Origin: a virus
IMG/VR virus record: IMGVR_UViG_3300017613_003240
Location: 1-26,684 of that record
Length of the DNA stretch: 26,684 bases
Strand: one strand, 5' to 3'
Under the pieces are notes generated by a model, which was given only the letters and a program-made list of their open reading frames with translations, was not told the origin of the DNA and ran no database searches. The translations under genes were made by a program, and so were the position numbers. This document shows positions 8,167-15,851 of this stretch, piece by piece. The stretch's first letter is position 1. Each line of letters begins with the position of its first letter.

Positions 8167-8675
8167 TAGAATTCCTCCTTTAGTAACCCAAAGAGTATTA
8201 TGTCCGTTGGGCTACTATCATAACACGTTGCCTTCCTTAGGATTCCCTCTTGTGTGAACCCCACATCTCTTAATACGTTTTGGTTAGCCTTGGCAAAGTC
8301 AGCTGACCAAGTTCCCATCCTCTCCAGCCCAAGCTCCTTGAACCCAAACTCAACGAGGAGCCTCACTAAACCTACAACCCAATGCCTTCGCATCCTTGTC
8401 CACTTGTTTGCCCAGGAGTTGATCTGAGCTACCCTCTTGCCAATCGGGTCAAGAGAGCCATATCCAAGCACTTTCTTCCGATAGCGCATGGTGAAGTAGA
8501 GAGTATCCTCTGATTGCACTCGGTCAGTGAGAAAGCTCATCGGGTCTTCCATCTCATCAGGGAAGAGTCTCGGCTCCCTTTGCCTAAACGCTACCAACTT
8601 CCTTATGTCGGTGTTGTAGAACCTACCTAAGCTAAGGTTCGGATCCTCTCCCCTATAGATTTCATTAAACTTCAC
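8166..8675 (-). CDS. GNAT-family N-acetyltransferase-like protein, 169 aa
   Basis: The C-terminal half matches the RimJ/RimL type of GNAT fold: LLVEFGFKELGLERMGTW (about 107-124), then NQNVLRDVGFTQEGILRK (about 132-149) and a closing strand IILFGLLKEEF. The acetyl-CoA loop is not canonical: where Q/RxxGxG/A is expected the protein has a basic WTRMRRHWVVG (about 92-102), so catalysis is uncertain. It lies between the large tail protein and the three candidate ejection proteins, the place occupied by gene 13 in T7-type genomes, which suggests a virion or assembly role rather than general metabolism. The start is GTG at 8675, with AGGAGAGG upstream, in a GTGA overlap with the preceding gene. The stop overlaps the next gene as TAATG. 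Confidence 0.75.
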   Translation of the reverse strand: MKFNEIYRGEDPNLSLGRFYNTDIRKLVAFRQREPRLFPDEMEDPMSFLTDRVQSEDTLYFTMRYRKKVLGYGSLDPIGKRVAQINSWANKWTRMRRHWVVGLVRLLVEFGFKELGLERMGTWSADFAKANQNVLRDVGFTQEGILRKATCYDSSPTDIILFGLLKEEF

Positions 8676-11600
8676 TGTCCCTCTCCTACTACAGTTACTC
8701 CCACGAAGCGAATTCCATAGAACATCTGAGCGGTGGTTGAACTCCCACTTATCTTCACGCTAAGCCTGGTGAAGTCATAGTCCGGGTTTACCCGAAACTC
8801 ATGTACAGTCCTACTCGCATCGTCGAATGTTCTTGTTTGTCTAACAGTATCATCGTGGTATACTTGAACGGTTACCGTCTCCCCTACCGGATTAAGATCA
8901 AGCCTGATCTTCCCTCCCCTCTTCCATAAGAGTCTCCCACGAGATTTCTGTGAGAGTGCCTCCTCCTTCACTTCCAAGCTGCTACCAACAAGCTCGCTTG
9001 CGAAGTCCTTAGTCCTAAAGTTCCACACGATCGCCGAGCCTTCGTCGTCATTCCCTGTTTCAAGTTGGTACACATAGCCATCGGTCCCGATCCCAAGGAG
9101 TACCTTCGCCTCCTTGTCGGTAGTGAAAGAAGTAAACCCAGTTTGAATCACTCCTTCGAAGCATTTAAACTTCCGATTGTAGATGATAGTGCGATCGTTG
9201 GTAGTCTGTCCTGTGCGAGTGTATGACACATAGATCCTGTCGTCAATGAATCCTGTTCGAATATTGGTAAGGTAGGAGCTGTTAATCCTCTCAGTATATG
9301 ATCCAGTAGGATCGAGCAACGGATCGATCTTGTAGGAAAGTTTGAGTTCCTTGACAGCATCGAAGTAGTACATTCCAGTAGCATCTACTATGAGCAAGGC
9401 GTCTCCCACATTTATCACAGCATAGCCAACTGGCGATCCAATACTGGAGAAGCTCTCGGTAAGTATCTCAGGATCTTCCTCTGTGTTATACCTCCAGATT
9501 CTCGTACCTTGTACTCCCACCAGGTTCTCTCCAAGGCTCTCAAGTGCCACAGTCTCATCATTGTTGCTCCCGAATAGAGAGTAGTTCGTGATCCTGAAGG
9601 CATCCCAGTCGTCGAAAGCATTACAGTACCAAATCTTATTCTTGTTTGCAGCCTCTACACCATGTAAGAGTGATTGGCGATCATGGACTTCAGAGAATAT
9701 AGGGGGAGCTTCCTGAGTATCTACAAGGTTCATTCCAAGCAACGAGTCTGGTGCACTATCCTCGTAGACCTGGCTGTGGTTGTTGCTAACCGTAGTCAGA
9801 AACTGGTACGTAGCTCCACCAGTTTCCGTCCTATAGATGTTGCGTGCGACCACCTGCGGGTCATCGGATATAGGGATTGTCAGGTAAGACACTTCGCTAC
9901 TTGGTTCCAGTAGGACAAACCCACCTGCGTTACCTTCCCTTCCATCGTAGTTCACGTTGGTCATCCTGTATTTAAACGTCCCGCTAAAAGTTGTTGAGTA
10001 TGCAGAGGTAGGAGCAGTAAAGTTTGCCCTGTAGGGAGCCTCCCCAACAACGTACCTTATCTCATCCATTGATCCATTGAGGGAGGTAGTACCCTCAAAC
10101 ACCTCAAGCATACCAATATAGAGGTCCCCAGTCAAACCCTCTATAGTCCTTTCCTCTTCCTCAGTAGCCACGACACTTCCATCTATACAGACTGCAAACA
10201 TATCGTCGTTGCTGTCCCAACCACGGCATACATAGATGTGATACCACGTGTCTGCTGCCGGAGTCCAGTTCGCTGATACCTGGAGGTATCTGGATCCTAC
10301 AGCAAGGCTACTATCATAGTGAGTGAAGAAGATCTTACTGTAGTCCCACTTGATGTAGATCGTCTTATTAGCATAACCAGTAGAGAACAGCCCAGTCCTT
10401 GATGTAGGTACTGCATCGAACCTGACCCAGAACTCTATAGAGAATCTATCGGTGCCTGGATTAAACGCAGAACTCCAAGCGACAGATAGATAATCCCCAT
10501 CACCATCGAGGAGTAGGGTGGCAGAACCTACTTTAGTCTTTCCTGTATCTACTTGTGCTCCTCCATTAGCCGTGATGGTACGACTTTGAGCAGCGTCAGT
10601 GAAGCTTGTGGACTCATCAGCTCCCTCGCAGTGTACAAGTAGCTGCGTCTTCATAGAACCACTTGCTGATTCTACCGTACCCGACACCGCTTGCCCAACG
10701 GGTAGCCCAAGATCAACTGCTCTGCAAACATCCATCACGTCAACAGGGGTCGTTTCTATATTCCTGGACTCATAGCAACTACTTGTGTAGAAATCGTCCG
10801 AGTCCTCCGTGATCTCCTTAACCGAAACATCGTCGATGGTTACGTCACACGAGACTCCATCCTCATTTCGGTAAATTTGAAAGGTTGTCCCAGTCGCCTG
10901 GAAGTTGTATGTCTTAACTCCTGTGGTATTAATGTTTGAGATAGCACAACGAGAGGAAAGTTCAATCTCTATGGCACCATCATCCACAGCCTTCACGTCA
11001 ATGGAGAACCGATAGAACTTGCCTGACGTAAGAGGATTATCATTTATCCCCATCTTCTTGCTTCCATCGGAGACAATCCTACATTGCCCAGATGCTTCCG
11101 TTACATAGTTGGTTGCATCCTCAGCGGTGACGAGTGCCCAGACATCAGGGTTATCAGTAGTCCAGTCAGCAAAGTCTCCGTTCTCGACGAGCTCGGTGTC
11201 TGAAAGGTCATAGTCGGTACCCTCTATCGTCTTCCGTTCCCATTCGAAGGTACAGCGCCATTCGGCATCTCCCTCCCCAAGGGGATCACCATAGACATGT
11301 AGGAAACTCTGCACATACGCACCAAGGACAATATCATCTGCTATGTCTGCATCCACTAATACATCGTACTCGTTATCGTAACAGTAGGCTGTGTGAACCG
11401 TGAGACCCATCCCACTTTGCTTGTACTTCAGGTTCTCGTATCCATTGGCCAGGATCACATGGTTCCCAAACTCCTCGAACCTTGCAGGACTATCTGTGAG
11501 TCCACAATAGACTGGTCTTAGACCATCGTAGAGTCGGTCGCCTGCTCTGACTATGGGGCCTGGAGTACCAAGCGTCCTCTGCCAATACACCTCATCAGCA

Positions 11601-11767
11601 TCCAGGTCTCTGGAGTAGTACTTGTCGATCCCCCTCCTTGGACAAACTGCTCCCACTTCCCTAACGAACTCGACGTTCTCAGCTTCCTGACACTCATGTG
11701 GATTCAGCTGATCCGGTGTTGGCTTGAGCACCAACCCCCCAGTAAACTTGCTCTGTTCAAAGTCCAT
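8672..11767 (-). CDS. Tail tube/nozzle-like protein with CBM-like and LamG-like insertions, 1031 aa
   Basis: The N-terminus (MDFEQSKFTGGLVLKPTPDQ ... NVEFVREVGAVCPRRGIDKY) is the typical opening of podovirus tail-hub/stabilisation proteins of the T7 gp12 type, and the C-terminal part from about 600 has repeated beta strands as in their propeller (WRYNTEEDPEIL, LLIVDATGMYYFD, RTIIYNRKFKCFEG, IGTDGYVYQLETG). Two extra modules are inserted. Residues about 190-320 look like a CBM_4_9-type jelly roll (GKFYRFSIDVKAVDDG ... CDVTIDDVSVKEIT). Residues about 372-592 look like a LamG/concanavalin-like domain (LLLDGDGDYLSV, RFSIEFWVRFD, WYHIYVCRGWDS, GSMDEIRYVVG). Such modules usually bind glycans, so this protein may contact the cell surface. 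Its gene directly follows the adaptor-like gene (TAGATG) and overlaps the GNAT gene by 4 nt. Confidence 0.75.
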   Translation of the reverse strand: MDFEQSKFTGGLVLKPTPDQLNPHECQEAENVEFVREVGAVCPRRGIDKYYSRDLDADEVYWQRTLGTPGPIVRAGDRLYDGLRPVYCGLTDSPARFEEFGNHVILANGYENLKYKQSGMGLTVHTAYCYDNEYDVLVDADIADDIVLGAYVQSFLHVYGDPLGEGDAEWRCTFEWERKTIEGTDYDLSDTELVENGDFADWTTDNPDVWALVTAEDATNYVTEASGQCRIVSDGSKKMGINDNPLTSGKFYRFSIDVKAVDDGAIEIELSSRCAISNINTTGVKTYNFQATGTTFQIYRNEDGVSCDVTIDDVSVKEITEDSDDFYTSSCYESRNIETTPVDVMDVCRAVDLGLPVGQAVSGTVESASGSMKTQLLVHCEGADESTSFTDAAQSRTITANGGAQVDTGKTKVGSATLLLDGDGDYLSVAWSSAFNPGTDRFSIEFWVRFDAVPTSRTGLFSTGYANKTIYIKWDYSKIFFTHYDSSLAVGSRYLQVSANWTPAADTWYHIYVCRGWDSNDDMFAVCIDGSVVATEEEERTIEGLTGDLYIGMLEVFEGTTSLNGSMDEIRYVVGEAPYRANFTAPTSAYSTTFSGTFKYRMTNVNYDGREGNAGGFVLLEPSSEVSYLTIPISDDPQVVARNIYRTETGGATYQFLTTVSNNHSQVYEDSAPDSLLGMNLVDTQEAPPIFSEVHDRQSLLHGVEAANKNKIWYCNAFDDWDAFRITNYSLFGSNNDETVALESLGENLVGVQGTRIWRYNTEEDPEILTESFSSIGSPVGYAVINVGDALLIVDATGMYYFDAVKELKLSYKIDPLLDPTGSYTERINSSYLTNIRTGFIDDRIYVSYTRTGQTTNDRTIIYNRKFKCFEGVIQTGFTSFTTDKEAKVLLGIGTDGYVYQLETGNDDEGSAIVWNFRTKDFASELVGSSLEVKEEALSQKSRGRLLWKRGGKIRLDLNPVGETVTVQVYHDDTVRQTRTFDDASRTVHEFRVNPDYDFTRLSVKISGSSTTAQMFYGIRFVGVTVVGEGQ

Positions 11768-13324
11768 CTATACCTCCACTGCTGGATAATGATCAGGGAA
11801 CCTGGGTCTTGCAGGCTTCAGGTCGTACACCTCTCGGTCACCGCTAAACCCAAGCTTCCTATCCGCAAGAAGCTTCCACATCAACCCCTTCACAAAGCGC
11901 ACTCCCAACTCATAGCGAGACTTCATGTGAGCAGCCTTGGCCTGAGACTTCTTCGGGCCATCGAAGTTAAGAAGTCGCTCAGCTACCCCAAACTCCACAT
12001 ACTTGCGGAAGGGCTTCAGAAGCTCAACCGCACTACTCGTAGCACTCGGCCTATCCGGTACTTGGGAGTAGATAGCATAGAAGACATTGGCAACAAGTTC
12101 TGCATCTACGGCCGACAGTTGATCCAGGGAGTTAAGGGTTCCATTTGCAAGAGCACTGTTCGTGATTTGCTTTACACTTAAACTTGCAATAGTATACTCC
12201 GCCACTTCTGCTGTTCCTGTATTGCAATAAAATACTCCTGTCATTGTTTCGTTGGCAGTGAATACTGCTATATTTGCACCAACCTGGATGGTGTAATACC
12301 CCTCATCAGACTTGGAGGCACCATTAAGGGAAGTAGAAATAACAGCAACTGGAACTGCTCCTGAAGTCAATGTGGCAGTAAATGTTACTATGTAACTTAT
12401 ACCGTCAGTGAAACTTATCTCATCTGCTGTTCCAGCAGTTCCAGAATACGATGTGCCTGTTTTTTTAGCATGAAACCCAGTAGCACTTTCACCATCAAAA
12501 GTATCATAACCATAGACTCCCGCACGATTTTCACAAGCACTTACATTCAGTGTACTTCCATAAGTGCTTTCATAGACAACATCATTGTCCTCGAACGTAC
12601 CCTTGATGTCCTTCAGGAACAATACTCCCTCGTTGCCAGGAGGACTCGTGAAGAAATCTACAACGGTGGCTGTCGCCCCGGACTCACTACCAGTCACGGT
12701 GTTCCCAGCAGTATACGTTGCATCCGGTGCTATGTTATCGAGAAGGAGATAGCCCTCCGCCCCTGTAGTCGTTGGTACCCCATGACTAACGAACGCCTTC
12801 CCCTTCCCCTCTCGTAGAGGTGAGAACCAGTCAACTACATCACCCAGCTTCGTGAAAGCATCTCGATAAACATCTTGCATCTTGTCCATCGAGAGCTCCT
12901 GTACCCACTTCTTATTCCAGGCGAGTCCCTTGAAAGCATAGAAGTCGGAGGGTAGGAAGAACGGGACTGGGTGTTGTGCTTCCTCTGCCGAGAGGTCAGT
13001 TCCACTCGTTACCGTATAGGCTCCCTTCGATACCTGATCCTCCTCGAGTTCCCATGCTTGCGAAGCAGAGTAGGTTGCATCCCTATAGAAGGGATTGAAG
13101 CTCGAGTCGTCTGCAACATAAGCCTCCTCCCAGAAGTGTGTCACTCCGTAGTCGACATAGGGTGGAGCGAGCAGACTCACTACCTTCACCTCGCATTGGG
13201 TTGCCCGACAGAACCTCTGTTGCATCCTCCCGAAGAGCGTAAGGATCTGTGCATCGGTGAACTCCTGTGAGTTGACATCATTTACCAGTCTGCGGATCTT
13301 AGTTATAGATGCTGATACGGTCAC
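11768..13324 (-). CDS. Neck/tail adaptor-like protein with two inserted modules, 518 aa
   Basis: The ends of this protein look like one phage adaptor or tail-tube A-type protein: residues 1-190 (ITKIRRLVNDVNSQEFTDAQ, with FFLPSDFYAFKGLAW at about 122-136) and 405-518 (LKPFRKYVEFGVAERLLNFDG and a helical tail). The middle is an addition. Residues about 200-262 form a small beta module with the SGATATVVDFF signature often seen as an insert in phage structural proteins. Residues about 268-390 look like a carbohydrate-binding jelly roll closing with YTIASLSVKQIT, like the module in the next gene. The DNA of this second module (about 12180-12600) is near 41% GC by hand count, against about 56% just upstream (12601-12840). 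Start is GTG at 13324 in a GTGA overlap with the preceding gene. Confidence 0.65.
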   Translation of the reverse strand: MTVSASITKIRRLVNDVNSQEFTDAQILTLFGRMQQRFCRATQCEVKVVSLLAPPYVDYGVTHFWEEAYVADDSSFNPFYRDATYSASQAWELEEDQVSKGAYTVTSGTDLSAEEAQHPVPFFLPSDFYAFKGLAWNKKWVQELSMDKMQDVYRDAFTKLGDVVDWFSPLREGKGKAFVSHGVPTTTGAEGYLLLDNIAPDATYTAGNTVTGSESGATATVVDFFTSPPGNEGVLFLKDIKGTFEDNDVVYESTYGSTLNVSACENRAGVYGYDTFDGESATGFHAKKTGTSYSGTAGTADEISFTDGISYIVTFTATLTSGAVPVAVISTSLNGASKSDEGYYTIQVGANIAVFTANETMTGVFYCNTGTAEVAEYTIASLSVKQITNSALANGTLNSLDQLSAVDAELVANVFYAIYSQVPDRPSATSSAVELLKPFRKYVEFGVAERLLNFDGPKKSQAKAAHMKSRYELGVRFVKGLMWKLLADRKLGFSGDREVYDLKPARPRFPDHYPAVEV

Positions 13325-14418
13325 TTCATGGCCTCCTTCTTAGCCTTCCCACTAATCTTCCTCCCTATCTCCGCCAGATCAATCTCCTTATAGTGTTCCT
13401 TCAAGTGATGGTAGGGAGCATCCTCCACCGCCTTCGTCCACTTCTCCATCTGGGGAACCCCATGCTTCCAACGCCACTTCTGCATAGCCGGTTCGGTCAT
13501 TGCTCTCTCATCGAGATATGTAGCATAGGCTGACCCCATCCCTGTGTCGAACTCTGAGGGAAACATCTTGAGCTCGAACTCACTGTAGCGTGCGTCAGGT
13601 GAGTAGAGGATACCTCTATACCCTTTACTTTGAAGGTTGTACGTGAGTTGCTCGTTGAACTCCCTTGCTGGAACCGCTCTCTTGAGATCTCCAAGGTTCT
13701 CAATATAAGCGAGGTCAGGGTACTCCTCAGCCAGATCAAAGATAGTCTTCTCATAGGCCTCGTTCATCACCTTTGCATGAGGTTCGTGGGTTGGGAAGAG
13801 GATCGTCTTGAGCGGATCGCCTCCAAACTCAGGCTTAACCCTAAGGAACTTCTTTCTCATCGTACGAGATGCAACCATCTCCTCACAAGCCACTCGCATC
13901 TCGTCTACAAACCCCGGTCTTCCATAAAACACATCAAGGAACCTTTTCCTGGCCGCCTGATAAAGGGCTTCCCCTCTCGGATTCACCACTCCACTAAACG
14001 AGGGGTTCACCGCTACATGAGGATCCTTCGTAAGGCTTGTCCCTACCGGCTCCCCGAACAAACTACCCTTTCGCCTTGTAGCTGCCATAGTGCTTGCTTC
14101 CTCAAGAGGAGGATGGGTACTCCTACCGTGCCACCATGCCCCACTAAGGATCTCACGAAAGAGCTCGCCAAGAGGATCAACCTCTTCCATTCCCCTCGCA
14201 GCTGCCCTATCCACCTGTATGCCCTTCCGCAAGGTCTTGGCAACTGCCGTCGTCCTCTTGATCTCCCCGATAGCAGTGACGTCAACTTCGGCTTTAGGCG
14301 CCGCATAAATACTCGGCACGAAGTCTGGATGCTCTCGCTGAATCCACTCCGGAGGCGTACCACTAAGAGGCCATACAGGATACTGCCTGAACATCTCTCT
14401 TATCTTCTCTCCGGCCAC
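13321..14418 (-). CDS. Neck-region protein, possible ADP-ribosyltransferase, 365 aa
   Basis: I cannot name this protein with certainty. Several segments resemble phage ADP-ribosyltransferase (ART) domains: AWWHGRST (about 94-101), GSLFGEPVGTSLTKDPHVA (about 118-136), where ARTs keep a G-x-G-x-P-V-Y/T-S/T strand, and a C-terminal KGYRGILYSPDARYSEFELK (265-284), like the family's KGYDGIxY followed by an acidic strand. Residues 1-90 and 300-365 are helical and charged, ending in a Lys-rich tail. It sits between two adaptor-like genes in the late operon, so the product may be a virion component, as T4 Alt is. An alternative is a purely structural neck protein. Start GTG at 14418 overlaps the previous stop as TAGTG. 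Confidence 0.45.
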   Translation of the reverse strand: MAGEKIREMFRQYPVWPLSGTPPEWIQREHPDFVPSIYAAPKAEVDVTAIGEIKRTTAVAKTLRKGIQVDRAAARGMEEVDPLGELFREILSGAWWHGRSTHPPLEEASTMAATRRKGSLFGEPVGTSLTKDPHVAVNPSFSGVVNPRGEALYQAARKRFLDVFYGRPGFVDEMRVACEEMVASRTMRKKFLRVKPEFGGDPLKTILFPTHEPHAKVMNEAYEKTIFDLAEEYPDLAYIENLGDLKRAVPAREFNEQLTYNLQSKGYRGILYSPDARYSEFELKMFPSEFDTGMGSAYATYLDERAMTEPAMQKWRWKHGVPQMEKWTKAVEDAPYHHLKEHYKEIDLAEIGRKISGKAKKEAMK

Positions 14419-15068
14419 TATGCCTCCCCTTGTTGCTTATACCTATAGCGAGCCAACGCCCTATTGTGATGCTTGAACTCCTGCTGAGCACCTATCGCCT
14501 TGAGATAGCGTTCATACTCTCCCATGGCCATAGTGTCCATCCCCCCAGCCCTAAGCAAAAGGTAGTACTTCCCATAATGCACAAGAGCATCCTCAAGCTC
14601 CTCTCGTGTGGTGATGAAGTTGCTCGCCAAGGAGTAGTGCTTCGGAGTAGCAACGACATCTAACTCGATGATACCACCATCGCTCGAGTAACAAGGATAG
14701 ACCATCAGCACCGATGGGGAGAGGGGTACATATTCTCTCGGAGCCCCTCTCCCAAGCATGAAGTTGGCATCCCTTCTTACAATACTTATCAATGAGGCAC
14801 AGTCGAGTTCCCTCTCCTGCTCTCGTAAGTAGGCTCTGCGAATGAACAACGGGTAGGAGTTGGTAGCACTTAGAGAATAGAACATCACATCCTCCTTGAG
14901 TGGTACCATCACCTTGTCGGTGAACAGATTAGTAAAGAAGCAACACTCATCTATGGCATCCCCAAGAGCCTCCCGCAACTCATCATCGCCATCCCATACC
15001 TCGGCGGTAGTCAAATCCTCATGGATCTCCTCCAGTATCTGCTGTTCCAAATCTGTTAGTGTTGCCAT
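14418..15068 (-). CDS. Head-tail adaptor-like protein, 216 aa
   Basis: The protein begins MATLTDLEQQILEEIHED and shows the pattern of short neck adaptors placed after the head genes of podovirus-like genomes: an N-terminal helical part with LREALGDAIDECCFFTNLF (about 31-49), a beta part with MFYSLSATNSYPLFIRRAYL (about 61-80), and a C-terminal helical part (ELEDALVHYGKYYLLLRAGG ... YERYLKAIGAQQEF). The ATG at 15068 is chosen over an upstream TTG at 15098 because the latter falls in the palindrome and the conserved block at 15074-15104 puts its ribosome binding site just before this ATG. The stop overlaps the GTG start of the next gene (TAGTG). The exact adaptor identity is inferred from position and pattern. 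Confidence 0.6.
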   Translation of the reverse strand: MATLTDLEQQILEEIHEDLTTAEVWDGDDELREALGDAIDECCFFTNLFTDKVMVPLKEDVMFYSLSATNSYPLFIRRAYLREQERELDCASLISIVRRDANFMLGRGAPREYVPLSPSVLMVYPCYSSDGGIIELDVVATPKHYSLASNFITTREELEDALVHYGKYYLLLRAGGMDTMAMGEYERYLKAIGAQQEFKHHNRALARYRYKQQGEA

Positions 15069-15073
15069 CTCCC

Positions 15074-15104
15074 ACTCCCTTGTCCAAATATTGGACAACG
15101 TAGT
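15074..15104 (-). promoter_or_regulatory. Conserved palindrome-plus-RBS block, copy 2
   Basis: Reading on the - strand, ACTACG precedes the perfect palindrome TTGTCCAATATTTGGACAA (15080-15098, 8-bp arms) and then GGGAGT, ending 5 nt before the ATG at 15068. It fills most of the 39-nt gap between the unknown gene at 15108-15449 and the adaptor gene. Together with copies at 1093-1123 and 25765-25795 it defines a phage-specific element. The arms are fully complementary here, so a short RNA hairpin with a 3-nt loop is possible, as is a dimeric protein binding site. Confidence 0.82.
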
Positions 15105-15107
15105 TGC

Positions 15108-15449
15108 TTACAAGGACTGGAGCAGTTTCCTCCTGACCAGGTTCCTTATCGCTTCCTCCACAATCTTGTCTCTCTCCTCGACTGAACCCGAAGGCTCCCA
15201 GATCAGGTAGTTGGGTTTAGCTTTTCCATCAAAACCCTCAGTGAATATCACCAGTCCGGCCTTCACCCTTACAGCGAGCTCCTCACTCAATACCAGCACA
15301 ACGCTAATCCCCTGGCTCAATAGGACACCTGCACACTTCCTATGGCCCTTCTCCAGTACCACACCGCAAGCAAATGCTCCCCTAAGCGCTCCTGCTACGA
15401 ACTCGCTGTGCTTTCCTTCAACGACTATTACAAGAATCCCTTCTTCCAT
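15108..15449 (-). CDS. Protein of unknown function, 113 aa
   Basis: I do not recognise this protein. It alternates beta strands and helices (GILVIVVEGKHSEFVAGALRG, GISVVLVLSEELAV, AGLVIFTEGFDGK) in a way that suggests a small alpha/beta Rossmann-like fold, and ends in a charged helix (SVEERDKIVEEAIRNLVRRK). There is no signal peptide. The start is ATG at 15449, with AGGAGG (15455-15460) upstream; this ribosome binding site can pair with the loop of a strong hairpin in the leader (see the entry at 15455-15500), so translation may be controlled separately from its neighbours. It lies between an unknown gene and the adaptor gene in the late operon. Confidence 0.7.
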   Translation of the reverse strand: MEEGILVIVVEGKHSEFVAGALRGAFACGVVLEKGHRKCAGVLLSQGISVVLVLSEELAVRVKAGLVIFTEGFDGKAKPNYLIWEPSGSVEERDKIVEEAIRNLVRRKLLQSL

Positions 15450-15454
15450 GTTAT

Positions 15455-15500
15455 CCTCCTGTCAGGAAACTGGGCGGGTGGCAGGACAGGGCTACCACCC
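15455..15500 (-). promoter_or_regulatory. Predicted hairpin/pseudoknot covering the RBS of the 113-aa gene
   Basis: On the - strand the arm GGGTGGTAG (15500-15492) pairs with CTGCCACCC (15484-15476) in a 9-bp stem with one G-U pair and a 7-nt loop, CCCTGTC. Six loop bases, CCTGTC (15490-15485), are complementary to GACAGG (15463-15458), which overlaps the AGGAGG ribosome binding site (15460-15455). This is the strand order of an H-type pseudoknot, with a 12-nt linker between the parts. The structure lies in an 89-nt gap, unusual in this operon. No U-run follows the hairpin on this strand, so a terminator is less likely. Pairing was done by eye. Confidence 0.5.
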
Positions 15501-15538
15501 TTTGCTCCTTACCCTCACGGTTCAGGACCCAGCAGCTG

Positions 15539-15847
15539 TTAGTCAAAAGTGTGAGCAATCCAGTATCTCAGACTCCCACCCATTAGAGCCATGTTAGTGA
15601 AAGGATCTCGAAAGAACGGATCTCTCCTATCAACATCAAAGGTAACCATGTCAATCTTGTTGATCATATCGTCAGGATCCAAAGCCAATACTGTGTCAGC
15701 AGCCTCAGATATATCCCGACTCGAGACAGGAAAGTTCCTTGGCTCCCAACATCCACCCACTATGGTGTTAACTACGTTCCAGTCAAATGAACGATACCTG
15801 TTATTTCGTTCCTCCATCCTCACTGTACGGTTTAGTATACCACTCAT
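15539..15847 (-). CDS. Protein of unknown function, 102 aa
   Basis: I do not recognise this protein. It opens MSGILNRTVRMEERNNRYRS, has a middle part with repeated Asp residues (TVLALDPDDMINKIDMV, TFDVDRRDPFFRDPF), and ends with MALMGGSLRYWIAHTFD. No signal peptide, membrane helix or cysteine pair is seen. The ATG at 15847 has GGAGGT upstream and lies 4 nt after the stop of the glycosyltransferase-methyltransferase gene. It is followed by the 89-nt structured leader. By position it could be a small virion or neck protein, or an accessory of the modification island; nothing in the sequence chooses between them. Confidence 0.65.
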   Translation of the reverse strand: MSGILNRTVRMEERNNRYRSFDWNVVNTIVGGCWEPRNFPVSSRDISEAADTVLALDPDDMINKIDMVTFDVDRRDPFFRDPFTNMALMGGSLRYWIAHTFD

Positions 15848-15851
15848 TTTA

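Noticed and set aside
11696-12181. Open frame on the + strand opposite the tail-tube and adaptor genes
   Set aside because: It spans the junction of two well supported - strand genes and has no family resemblance or good start signal.
13630-14448. Long open frame on the + strand (272 codons) opposite the ART-like gene
   Set aside because: It is antisense to a gene with recognisable motifs, overlaps tightly spaced late genes, has no ribosome binding site of note, and its translation is Arg/Leu/Ser-rich low-quality sequence typical of a shadow frame.
15074-15104. Palindrome block as a T7-type single-subunit RNA polymerase promoter
   Set aside because: ACTACG and GGGAG recall parts of the T7 promoter, but their spacing is about 19 nt instead of 10, and the block is palindromic, which T7-type promoters are not. 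No such polymerase gene is in the window.
15476-15500. The 9-bp hairpin as a rho-independent terminator
   Set aside because: On the transcribed (-) strand it is followed by GCCCAGTTTCCTG rather than a U-run; the loop-to-RBS pairing explains it better.
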